From Strongylocentrotus purpuratus (taxonomy: Eukaryota; Echinodermata; Echinoidea; Camarodonta; Strongylocentrotidae), in NCBI RefSeq assembly GCF_000002235.5, contig NW_022145604.1, forward strand, positions 32,440,908 through 32,504,907: a DNA stretch of 64,000 nucleotides. Reading direction: 5' to 3'. The position numbers and the translations under genes are program-made. Positions 22,049 through 30,774 of the stretch are shown piece by piece. Numbering within the stretch: the first letter of the stretch is position 1; every line of letters starts with the position of its first letter. The notes beneath the pieces are model-generated. The model searched no databases. It saw nothing but the letters and a program-made list of their open reading frames with translations, and was not told the origin of the DNA.

Positions 22049-22930
22049 TAAACAATGGTTTAGAGTTGGTAGACGGAGGAAACTTAGTATCAAAGTCCGC
22101 CCCTTCCTCTAAAAGCCTACTAAGCGATGTAAATGGGTCACACATACAACTAGAGCTTAACTTTAGTGTTCAATGAGCAATGGAAATAAACCAAACAATT
22201 TAGCTGGCAATCTCATATCGATCCAACTACACAAAAAAGGGGGGGGGGGGGATAATTCTGTCCTCCTTACCTATTGCTACAAGCATGGATCATGTCAGGT
22301 GATGACATAGGCAAAGTGCAATACATATTTACATGTGATTATCAACAGAATCAACGTGCACTTTGATGTCAATGACATGATTTATGGAAAGACAAATACG
22401 ATTGTTCAGATAAATATAAGATTTATTAGTTTGGCAGAATCTACAAACTAAAAATAAATGCCGAACAGATGAAGTATGTTATCACAAGCTGATTAGTCGA
22501 ATCCAGGGGGGGGGGGGACAAGGCGAATTATCTTCTTGTTCTTCTCTTGTATATGTTCTCATATTTGTTTTGCTTTAATCTTTGCTGTGATGATTGTGCT
22601 ACAAAATGATAATACAAACATTTCCAGCAGATGCCCCGAACTGCTATCAAACATTCACTATTATTATTTATTTTCGTGCCCAGACTTGCAATGTCAATGA
22701 GTAGTATTTATTTGTCGAGCTCAAGGTTTTTACCCCCCCCCCCTCTCCTCCCCGCCATCAAAATGTTGGGAGAAAAAGAAAAGGCAGATTTTATATACAG
22801 AAGATCGACTCTTGAAAAAAGGGTGGACAGTAAAAAGCAATAATTATTGTTTACCACCAATGTTGAAGACATAAGTTCTAGACAGAAGACTAGGAAATCA
22901 AATTGTGATTCAACGTACTGCTAAAATTAC
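22049..22930. other. No gene recognised; poly-G/poly-C tracts
   Basis: G homopolymers near 22239-22250 and 22506-22517, and a C-run near 22733-22742. No frame with recognisable content. This stretch could be intronic to the exon at 22931-23035. Confidence 0.4.
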
Positions 22931-23035
22931 CTTCTCAAATGATGTAGTTGAATCTCCCAATATGGTTTCGAACAATTTCATACCTCGTTCTCTCACTTTT
23001 GCGTCAGATATGTATTTTGGACATCCTAATTCTAG
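22931..23035 (-). CDS. Isolated internal exon, unrecognised protein
   Basis: A 105-bp minus-strand block bounded by an acceptor TTTTACAG and a donor AAG|GTAATT. It has one frame open for exactly 35 codons: it begins LELGCPKYISDAK, continues VRERGMKLFETIL, and ends TSFEK. The amphipathic helix-like pattern with RERG-x2-LF resembles HEAT-type repeats; a loose similarity to the N-terminal region of MMS19-type proteins is a guess only. No neighbouring exons were found, so it may be an orphan exon of a larger intron-rich gene or a relic. Confidence 0.4.
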
Positions 23036-24055
23036 CTGTAAAATATTCATTATTTCAAGAATGAAAACTTGAAAATAGCCATGAATTCTATTCGACTATT
23101 ATTTTTCTGTTCCGTTTTATTAATTTCATTTGACCTCTTAATAATTCAAGTGTACAATGCTGATAAATAACCAGTGGACCTAAAACTTCATGTCCGATCC
23201 GAAAAACTTGACAGCTGATATGAGAGCGCCGATTTGGAACCTGGAACCTCCTGGTTACGATACTTTATTTGTTATGCGAAACACTTCCAACAACAACAAA
23301 ATCACATTAACATCAAATGACCCTAGTAATATTAGCTTATTAGTAACGAAACAAATTCACATACATTTGTCGAAATAGATAAGAATGAACAGGGATCTTT
23401 TTACCCAAAAGGCTTCGTCCCTCCCAAGACCAACATCCCTATACTGTTCCACCCATCCTTTCAGAATGAGTGGACCCCCCTAAAACAATAGACTAATTTC
23501 AATGACATGACAAGATAATGAGCTGTATCATCACACTTATGAGAAACGGACAAATGGCTTCATGTGATTGGCTCATGAGGTAAGTGGTGGGCGTAATCTT
23601 GGCCGATCAGAAACAAACATTATTACACGTATCTATATCAGGCAAATTTGTGTTAGGACAGGTCACTGTCGTGACTCCTACCCACCAACTAAACATCGTT
23701 GTTTTACTTTGGGACGTACTATAAACGAGTGAATTGGGTAAGATTGAGGGTATTTTTTTAAAAACTAGAATTGTATTAGTAGTCTAATTCATTGATTTCA
23801 GTTTTAAATTATATCCTACTTTTACATAGTTCCTTGTGTTCCATACTAATACGTGTGTCCCCACTACAAGTCAACGCTGTCTCATGTTAATTTGTTATCA
23901 GTAAGTCAAATATGCCTTAATCTTTTCCGCATTTTGTAATATGATTATCATCTTGCTCATCTTCCCATACATTTTATATTGTGACCTGGTGTGTGCAAAA
24001 AACAAAAACTAACCCAATAGATTTATTGCAAAAAGAACATGCTTCTCATATTTAG
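23036..24055. other. No gene recognised
   Basis: Repeat-poor AT-rich sequence; possibly intron or upstream region of the exon at 22931-23035. A 62-codon plus-strand frame at 23190-23378 has no recognisable domain. Confidence 0.4.
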
Positions 24056-24330
24056 TGGGTCCCATTATTTATGAATTTAAAAATGGCTATCTTTCATACA
24101 AACGCAACACAAAGTTTGATTCTTAAGTTTAGATTCATTAATAACCTGCTTCCTGATTCTTTTAAGAATTTAATTGTATAAGATTACCTTTTATTACCCT
24201 ACTCGAAATTCATTAAACTTTCATTTGATAGATCCTAAATTATTGATCCTGCATAAATCGACTAGACATCATGGTCCAGATCTATGGAATGTGGAATGCA
24301 CTCCTAGATAAATCAAATAAATCAAATAAA
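24056..24330 (+). pseudogene. Decayed LINE C-terminal fragment
   Basis: Broken plus-strand frames show FINNLLPDSFKNLIV (about 24135-24178) and HGPDLWNVECTP (about 24269-24305), which are hallmarks of the region after the RT domain in CR1/L2-related LINEs. A short AAATCAAATAAATC tail follows. Stops and frame changes are frequent. Confidence 0.55.
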
Positions 24331-24792
24331 TCATGTAAACCCTAAATTAATTTGAGTTCAAAACGGATAAAACGGAGTCCATCGTTTGATCATTTCCCAA
24401 TGCTGAATTAATATTTAATATCATTTCCAGATTTCTATAAACACCCATTAATATATGTTATAACTCCCGCACAATAATCATCATCCCCGTCATCACTTTT
24501 CTCATTTTTGAAATAATTTACCTCGTCCCGGGCTTTCACGCTATGAAGAAAGCGCTTAATGTGATAGCCCCCTTCTGGAGATTATCAATGAATGATTCTT
24601 GGAAGTGTGTTATCAGTTTTATTTTGTTTAAATGTCAACATTTCTATTACTTCTATATTTTGTACACGTTCAAAATATTGTTTATATGTTGTAAATGTTG
24701 TAACGCTAAAATGTAATTTGATTTGTAATTTTTGCAGAATAAGAGAAATTTAATGAAATTCAATCATGAACATATCTCTCTTTAACTTTCAG

Positions 24793-24877
24793 ATCTGCAT
24801 GATTTAGGGCATTGACGATTGTACTGGGCCTTTATTGATAAACATCGTTATCCCCCAATCAATGTCACTTTGTACAG
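24793..24877 (+). other. Splice-flanked non-coding exon candidate
   Basis: 85 bp with a strong pyrimidine tract and acceptor (CTCTCTTTAACTTTCAG) and a strong donor (ACAG|GTAAGG). All three frames contain stops, so it cannot be an internal coding exon. A plausible role is a 5' UTR exon for the TRIM gene, splicing to the acceptor-like CATATCAG at 30742-30749, in which case the 2A-bearing LINE sits in the intron. Inference only. Confidence 0.35.
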
Positions 24878-24919
24878 GTAAGGTATATTACTGAACATAA
24901 TACTATTAATACTTCTTAT

Positions 24920-25035
24920 TTGAATTCCGATCTAATCCAAACCTACATAGTATCTGGTGTAGCGCCTTTTCCTTTCAGATTTCTAAGCGCTTTATAATTT
25001 GCTCCACACCCGGCCGCATAAATCGAATCAAATCA
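24920..25035 (+). repeat. Dispersed retroposon-like repeat, 3' fragment
   Basis: Shares CCGATCTAATCC and GTAGCGCCTTTTCC with the repeats at 3375-3640 and 43545-43810, and ends in AAATCGAATCAAATC. Confidence 0.5.
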
Positions 25036-25084
25036 ATATATTTTTGGTAATACTGTTTGGAGACAAGTTTTCTTGATAAGAATG

Positions 25085-25760
25085 GTTATGACTAATGAAT
25101 GAATTGTCAATAACAAGTTTTTTCACGCCAATTTCGCAAATTTGCCAATCCAATTTATTTTGCGTGCACTCAATTCAGCACAATTTAGCCCCGCCCTTTC
25201 TTCGATAGTTCACATTCATTATATGTGCATTTTAGTCAACCAGAGAAGCATGTTTCTCATTCAAATTCATATTTCATGCACTCTTTTCATTCAATTTAGC
25301 ATGACATGCTCACGTGATCACTTAATACTGCCGTTCGTACATTTACATTTTTTTTGGAGCAACCACTTTAGCATTTCGTTCATCCAAATTAGTCGAGGTT
25401 TTCTTATAATTCCTTTTTTAAAATTAAATTCAAAGTGTGTTTTGCATATAAGTGTCATATGTAATCACTCTACTATGGATTCTTTAAATTTACGTAGATC
25501 TTAAACGTAAATGAAAATGATAATAGAAAATGTAGGGGGCCTACATAAATAACATCCATGCTAATTCGAATTAATTTGTTACAAAATTGACTGCCAATAG
25601 CGAAATGGAATGCCCGAGTTCACCTTTGGCAATTGCCGACGAATAAGAATAAATATTGGCACAAGCGTAAGACGGAATTAATTTAAATAAACAAGTGCAA
25701 AGTCCCGCGTCGAATTGAATTCGGGTGGCAATGTGACAACTGAATTATCGTTTTATCACA
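25085..25760. repeat. Candidate degenerate-motif foldback, CATTCAAATTAGC type
   Basis: The left half carries repeated CATTCAAATT-, TTAGC- and CAATTT-like words on the plus strand. The right half (25555-25750) carries the complements (GCTAATTCGAATTAATTTG). The motif is the same as in the foldback at 37521-38642, but terminal inverted repeats and a target duplication are not convincing here. Confidence 0.4.
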
Positions 25761-25979
25761 CGGACTAAAAAAGATGAGAAATTGGCCAGGAAAAGCTATA
25801 TCATTATCAATTGATATAGTTGATTTATATTTTTCTTGTATAATCTGTTATTCAGTTACTGTATCTATATCATCTGATTCTGTATGTCTTCAGGAGGCTA
25901 CTAGACTATTTTGGCCATATTTCATGTGATATTTGTCATACATTTTACATCTACTGGTTTTGCATTCACCACTGCCTTA

Positions 25980-26911
25980 TACCCCCTTCACATACACGGA
26001 TTATTCTTACGAGTCCTTACGGATCGCACAAATTCACGGATCTTTCACGGATCCTTACGATTTGGCCACTTTTACGACCGGTTTAAGAGTTATTACGAGC
26101 TGTTTGCGGTTTGTTACGGATTATTACGAGTTATTACGATGTATTTACGGCAACAGTCCACGATTTGTTACGATTTGTCACGGATAACTACGAGCAACTA
26201 ACGTGTTAGTTACGATCTGTTCACGTGTTGTTACGAATAGTTACGAGTAAGTTACGAGTATGTACGAGTCCTTACGATTTTTAGCCAAAAAATAACAACT
26301 GAAAATAAAGTGTTCGAATTTGCAGCTTGTATACCTTTCCCCAAATCGTAAACAGTTCGAAAGCATACGTAAAGTATACGTATCTGTTCGTAAAGTACTC
26401 GTAACTACACGTAAAATGCTCGTAATAACCCGTATCAATCCGTAAAGCCATCGTAAAATGACCGAATAAAATCGTAAACGACATGTAAGCACACGCAACC
26501 ATCCTTAAACTGCTCGCAATAATCCGTAAATAAACCGTAAACAAATCGTAAACTAACTGTAACGAATCGTTATACAAATCTGTTACGAGTCATTAACGGA
26601 TTCTTGCGAGCAGTTTACGGATGGGTACGTGTTGTTGCGAGCGGTTTACAGATGGTTACGGATTGTTACGAGCTATTTACGAGTTATTTACGGACAAATT
26701 TATCCGTGGACACTCGTAAGAAGATTTTTGACATGTCAAAAAATTTGCCTCTCCTTTCACGGATCCTCAAGAGTGCCTACGAGTTGTTGCGAGTTGTGAC
26801 GAGTTATTTACGGATACCAGCGAGTTGTTTACGGATGCTTGCGATTGACTACGAGTTAGCGATCCGTAAGGACTCGTAAGAAAAATCCGTGTATGTGAAG
26901 GGGTAGGGGTA
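25980..26911. mobile_element. Foldback transposon built of ~10-bp TTACGA/TTACGG motifs, TTA target duplication
   Basis: The ends are inverted repeats of about 47 bp: TACCCCCTTCACATACACGG on the left, the complement of GTATGTGAAGGGG on the right, both continuing into CTTACGAGTCCTTACGGATC. They are flanked by TTA at 25977-25979 and 26912-26914, the 3-bp TWA type of PIF/Harbinger elements. The body is nearly entirely degenerate TTACGA, TTACGG, TCACGG, TTGCGAG words spaced about 9-12 bp. Orientation switches: forward 25985-26280, reverse (CGTAA) 26345-26575, forward again 26580-26875. There is no transposase. It lies about 100 bp upstream of the LINE start codon. Confidence 0.85.
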
Positions 26912-26922
26912 TTACTTGTGTT

Positions 26923-26960
26923 GTAAGTAGCCATATTCACTGTAAGTAGCCATATTCACT
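26923..26960 (+). repeat. Two direct copies of a 19-bp word
   Basis: GTAAGTAGCCATATTCACT occurs at 26923 and again at 26942. It is probably part of the LINE 5' UTR. Confidence 0.7.
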
Positions 26961-27018
26961 TGCCTGTCATACCTTTACATGTTAGTGCACAGTCTGCACG
27001 GTTGTGCGAGTTTACACA

Positions 27019-30000
27019 ATGAAGGTGGCTATCCTAATAGCCTTTGTATCTATTGTATGCATTGTATGTTACACTACTGATTCTTGTACTGTACTTGTGC
27101 ATTATACCACTGATTCACGTAATGTAGCTGTACAACATAAGGGAAAGTACAAGTACATTGGTACTCCCATTCAGCGGTATGCTAATTCTGTTTCAAGATT
27201 TCGCATTTCACTACTGATCTCGGGAGACATCAGCCCCAACCCTGGGCCTTCCTCTCAAGGACCTAACTGTTCTGATGATTCCTTGACTATAGATTATACC
27301 TATGATAGTCAGACTCTTCATGCCCTTAATATTTGGGATGGTCGCTCCTCTGGAAAATGGCGAGAGGAGAATCACTTTGTTTGGGATCGGCTGGTGTCTC
27401 TCGGGATCAGTAGATCGTGTCGAAGGCGGAGGACACATCGGGGTAAGAGGGGTGGGCGTGATCGCTTTAAGGACCATCTTAAATTTGGTACTCTCAACTC
27501 CCGCTCTCTGCGCAATAAATCAACCATTTTTCAAGACTTTGTCGTTGACCACAAATTAGATTTTGTCTGTATTTGTGAAACATGGCTATCATCCGATGAT
27601 GATGCAGTCGTGGCTGACCTTTGCCCAGGCTCTTACATTTTCAAACACTGTCCACGAGTCTCTGGGCGGGGTGGTGGGGTGGCTTTTCTTTATAAAGACA
27701 GCCTCCAGGTTATTATGTCATCAGAAAACTACGACAGTTTTGAATGTATGTCTGCAACTATCTCCAGTGACTCAAGCTGTATGGACATCTCGGTAATCTA
27801 CAGGCCGCCTGGTGGACATAGCTTCTCCAAATTTCTGGAAGAATTCTCTGACTTTCTTGATGGTAGAATGTACAGAACTCCACCTTTCGTCATCACCGGC
27901 GACTTGAACATTCACATGGACAATAACTCTGCACCGAACACACAAAAGTTTAATGATCTTCTCACTAGTCACGGCATCTCCCAGCTAGTCAAATCTCCTA
28001 CCCATGACAAGGGTCACATCTTGGATGTTGTCATGGTGCGGAACGCTGATGATCAAATCCTGTGTTCGAAACCTCAAGTCATACCTGGCATCTCCGACCA
28101 TTCTGCTATCTTATGGAAGCTAAACTTCGCTAAGCCTAGTCGGACCCACTTTACATATGTCAGTCGTAACATCAGAGATATTGACAGAGAGACCTTCGCG
28201 AATAGCATTGCTGACTGCAACATCACTGCTCCTGCTACATGTAGTGTTGAAGAAGCTGTTCATCACTACAAGTTAGAACTCGGGAGGGTTCTAGATGCTC
28301 ATGCTCCTCAGAGATCACGGAAAGTGAGGAATCATGCAGACTGTCCGTGGTATACCAATGACATTCGTTCTCAGAAGAGGATACGTAGACAACTGGAGAG
28401 GAAATGGAGGGCCAATGGCCGACTTCAGACCGACAAAGAACTGTACTGTGCCCAGCGTGACCTCGTAAATTCACTTGTGAAAAGGGCGAAGCGCTCATAC
28501 TTTGTAGATCTTATTGAAGACTGTCGGAATGATTCCAGAAAGCTCTTCTCAGTAGCAAACCGACTTCTGAATCGTCGACAGTTATCACTACTTCCAGCCC
28601 ACACGGACAGCCAGCAAATGGCCTCTACATTCACCCACTTCTTCCAGACGAAAGTCAAGACCATCTGCGACAGTTTATCACCTGACGAAACACCACACGA
28701 TCCCCTTACTTCCTCTTCCTTTGAAGTAATACAACCCACTACCCCTAAGGAGATTATGTCACTCTTACGTAAACTACCCCCCAAATCATGTCAGTTAGAC
28801 CCTGTTCCCACTAAATTATTAATGGACTGTTCCTACACATTCGCTCCCATCCTTTCTTACTTGATTAACTTGAGTTTAGAGCAGGCACATGTTCCTTCCT
28901 CATTGAAAATAGCTCATGTTACTCCGTTGTTGAAGAAACCTTCTCTGGACCGAAATTCCCTCCAAAATTATCGACCAGTTTCAAACCTACCTTTTTTGTT
29001 CAAAATTCTTGAAAGGGTTGTGTTTTCTCGTCTTTCGGATTATTTTCTGGACAATGATTTGTTCGACCCTTTCCAGTCAGGTTACAGATCCCATCATAGT
29101 GTGGAAACACTGCTTGTGAATGTGTCCAACTATATCCTGCAAGGGATGGATAGGGGTAACTCAACTGCTCTCCTGCTGCTAGACTTGTCCTCCGCCTTCG
29201 ACACCGTTAATCACACTATCCTTTTGAACACACTTAGTTCACTTGGTGTCAAGGGTGAGGCACACAAATGGTTCGAGTCTTATCTGTCATACCACTCTCA
29301 GATCGTTTGTATTAATGGTTGCAAATCAGTTGCTTTGCCTCTCTCTTGTGGAGTACCACAGGGTTCTGTGGGCGGGCCTACTCTCTTCTCAATTTATTTA
29401 ATTGGATTGCGACAAGTTTTGTTACAACATGGCATAGATTATCATATTTATGCAGACGATATTCAACTTATGATTTCCTTCAATTCAGATCAAGCCGCTG
29501 CAGAACGAGCCGTTCATCGCCTTGAATCTTGCATGGCTGATGCTCATGATTGGATGCTCGCACGTTCCTTGAAATTAAATCTAGACAAATGTAAATTCCT
29601 TATATTTGGTTCCAAAGTACAGCTTAGTAAAGTTAATATTAATTGCATTTCATTTTCTGGCCACATAATTCACTTGTCACAAACGTGTCGCAATCTCGGT
29701 GTTATGTTTGACTCACATATGACAATGTCTGACCAAGTTTCTAATATTTGTAGATCAGTAAGGTACCAATTGCGTAATATCGGTTTTATTCGTAAATATT
29801 TGTCCAAGTCTGCCACCGAAAAATTAGTTCATGCTCTGATTTCCTCCCGTCTTGATTTTGGCAATGCCCTCCTAATCAATCTACCCCAGAATCTTCTGTC
29901 CAAACTCCAGAAGCTTCAAAACGCTGCAGCTCGTATTGTTTATCTGACCTCCAAGCGTACCCACATTTCCCCAGCTTTGCAGTCGCTACACTGGCTCCCA

Positions 30001-30288
30001 GTAAAAGATCGCATTGTTTTCAAAATTGTGTTGCTTACCTTTCATTGCGTTCACGGCTCTGCTCCTCAATACCTTATCTCTCTAATCCAAAACTACACTC
30101 CTACAAGACCTCTACGCTCATCCACTTCCAATTTTCTTGTGACCCCCAAAATTACCAAAACATGGGGGGAAAGATCATTTGCATACTCTAGTCCTAAATT
30201 ATGGAATGGCCTTCCTGAAGACATCAGAAAATGTTTATCTTCTGATTCTTTCAAAACTCATCTCAAAACATTCCTTTTCAAGTCTTGA
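27019..30288 (+). CDS. CR1/L2-type LINE protein: 2A-like leader, endonuclease, reverse transcriptase
   Basis: A single frame of 1089 codons from ATG 27019 (A at -3) with no internal stop; an upstream GTG at 27004 is not a likely start. Residues 2-18 form a hydrophobic signal-like segment. Residues 68-77 read SGDISPNPGP, a 2A-like ribosome-skipping motif (the usual Glu before x-NPGP is Ser here); skipping would release a 76-residue leader. An EEP-type endonuclease follows (about 155-370: ETWL 187-190, YRPP 261-264, GDLN 294-297, SDH 359-361). The RT domain spans about 620-860 (catalytic D722, GVPQGS from 778, YADD 811-814). The C terminus has the family-typical LQKLQNAAARIV, HWLPV and LWNGLP. 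The protein would bind its RNA and catalyse target-primed reverse transcription. All catalytic signatures are intact, so the copy may be recent. Confidence 0.93.
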   Translation: MKVAILIAFVSIVCIVCYTTDSCTVLVHYTTDSRNVAVQHKGKYKYIGTPIQRYANSVSRFRISLLISGDISPNPGPSSQGPNCSDDSLTIDYTYDSQTLHALNIWDGRSSGKWREENHFVWDRLVSLGISRSCRRRRTHRGKRGGRDRFKDHLKFGTLNSRSLRNKSTIFQDFVVDHKLDFVCICETWLSSDDDAVVADLCPGSYIFKHCPRVSGRGGGVAFLYKDSLQVIMSSENYDSFECMSATISSDSSCMDISVIYRPPGGHSFSKFLEEFSDFLDGRMYRTPPFVITGDLNIHMDNNSAPNTQKFNDLLTSHGISQLVKSPTHDKGHILDVVMVRNADDQILCSKPQVIPGISDHSAILWKLNFAKPSRTHFTYVSRNIRDIDRETFANSIADCNITAPATCSVEEAVHHYKLELGRVLDAHAPQRSRKVRNHADCPWYTNDIRSQKRIRRQLERKWRANGRLQTDKELYCAQRDLVNSLVKRAKRSYFVDLIEDCRNDSRKLFSVANRLLNRRQLSLLPAHTDSQQMASTFTHFFQTKVKTICDSLSPDETPHDPLTSSSFEVIQPTTPKEIMSLLRKLPPKSCQLDPVPTKLLMDCSYTFAPILSYLINLSLEQAHVPSSLKIAHVTPLLKKPSLDRNSLQNYRPVSNLPFLFKILERVVFSRLSDYFLDNDLFDPFQSGYRSHHSVETLLVNVSNYILQGMDRGNSTALLLLDLSSAFDTVNHTILLNTLSSLGVKGEAHKWFESYLSYHSQIVCINGCKSVALPLSCGVPQGSVGGPTLFSIYLIGLRQVLLQHGIDYHIYADDIQLMISFNSDQAAAERAVHRLESCMADAHDWMLARSLKLNLDKCKFLIFGSKVQLSKVNINCISFSGHIIHLSQTCRNLGVMFDSHMTMSDQVSNICRSVRYQLRNIGFIRKYLSKSATEKLVHALISSRLDFGNALLINLPQNLLSKLQKLQNAAARIVYLTSKRTHISPALQSLHWLPVKDRIVFKIVLLTFHCVHGSAPQYLISLIQNYTPTRPLRSSTSNFLVTPKITKTWGERSFAYSSPKLWNGLPEDIRKCLSSDSFKTHLKTFLFKS

Positions 30289-30374
30289 TCGTTTTTCCTG
30301 TTTACACGCGCCTTGAGCACTCCACAGAGTGGATTTGGCGCGATATAAGTCACATTATTATTATTATTATTATA
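30289..30374 (+). mobile_element. LINE 3' UTR: GCGCC hairpin and (ATT)n tail
   Basis: After the stop, ACGCGCCTTGAGCACTCC and GGATTTGGCGCGATATAAGT form a stem-loop, followed by CACATT and ATT reiterations. This is the 3' recognition structure common to CR1/L2-type elements. A related structure with a TATG tail lies at 8465-8530. Confidence 0.85.
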
Positions 30375-30774
30375 ATTGTGATTCATTTTTAATTTTGATA
30401 GGGCCAGTTACGTCATTGTGTGAGGAGAACGGATCAGAAGAAACAATATAATCTTCACTCATCTACAGACTGCCTCCTGACTTGATCTTGATCTGCAGCA
30501 GATAGCATGTGGTGGTTAACGACAGGAAGGAGAATATACCCGACTGTAAACACTCATCTCATAATTGTAGCCATAACAATGAAAAATACATTGTCATTAT
30601 ATTTCTGAGTGACTACCGATAAGACCGTTGACTGAAATACTTAACGAGATGATTTCCCGTCCTATCTCGATGATTTTAGCCCGGTTTATCTGATCATGAT
30701 TAAAAAGGTTGAGAATAAGTATTGTTGTTTGCATTATATATCATATCAGTGCATATTAAGAAAAGAGAATCACA
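30375..30774. other. Upstream region of the TRIM gene
   Basis: No frame of note. An acceptor-like CATATCAG ends at 30749, 25 bp before the TRIM start codon, so a 5' UTR intron is possible. Confidence 0.4.

Noticed and set aside
25911..26879. Several 84-98 codon frames with Tyr/Leu/Arg-rich repeats
   Set aside because: They are translations of the TTACGA-motif foldback and occur on both strands equally.
27004..27018. Upstream start of the LINE frame at 27004
   Set aside because: That codon is GTG; the first ATG with good context is at 27019.
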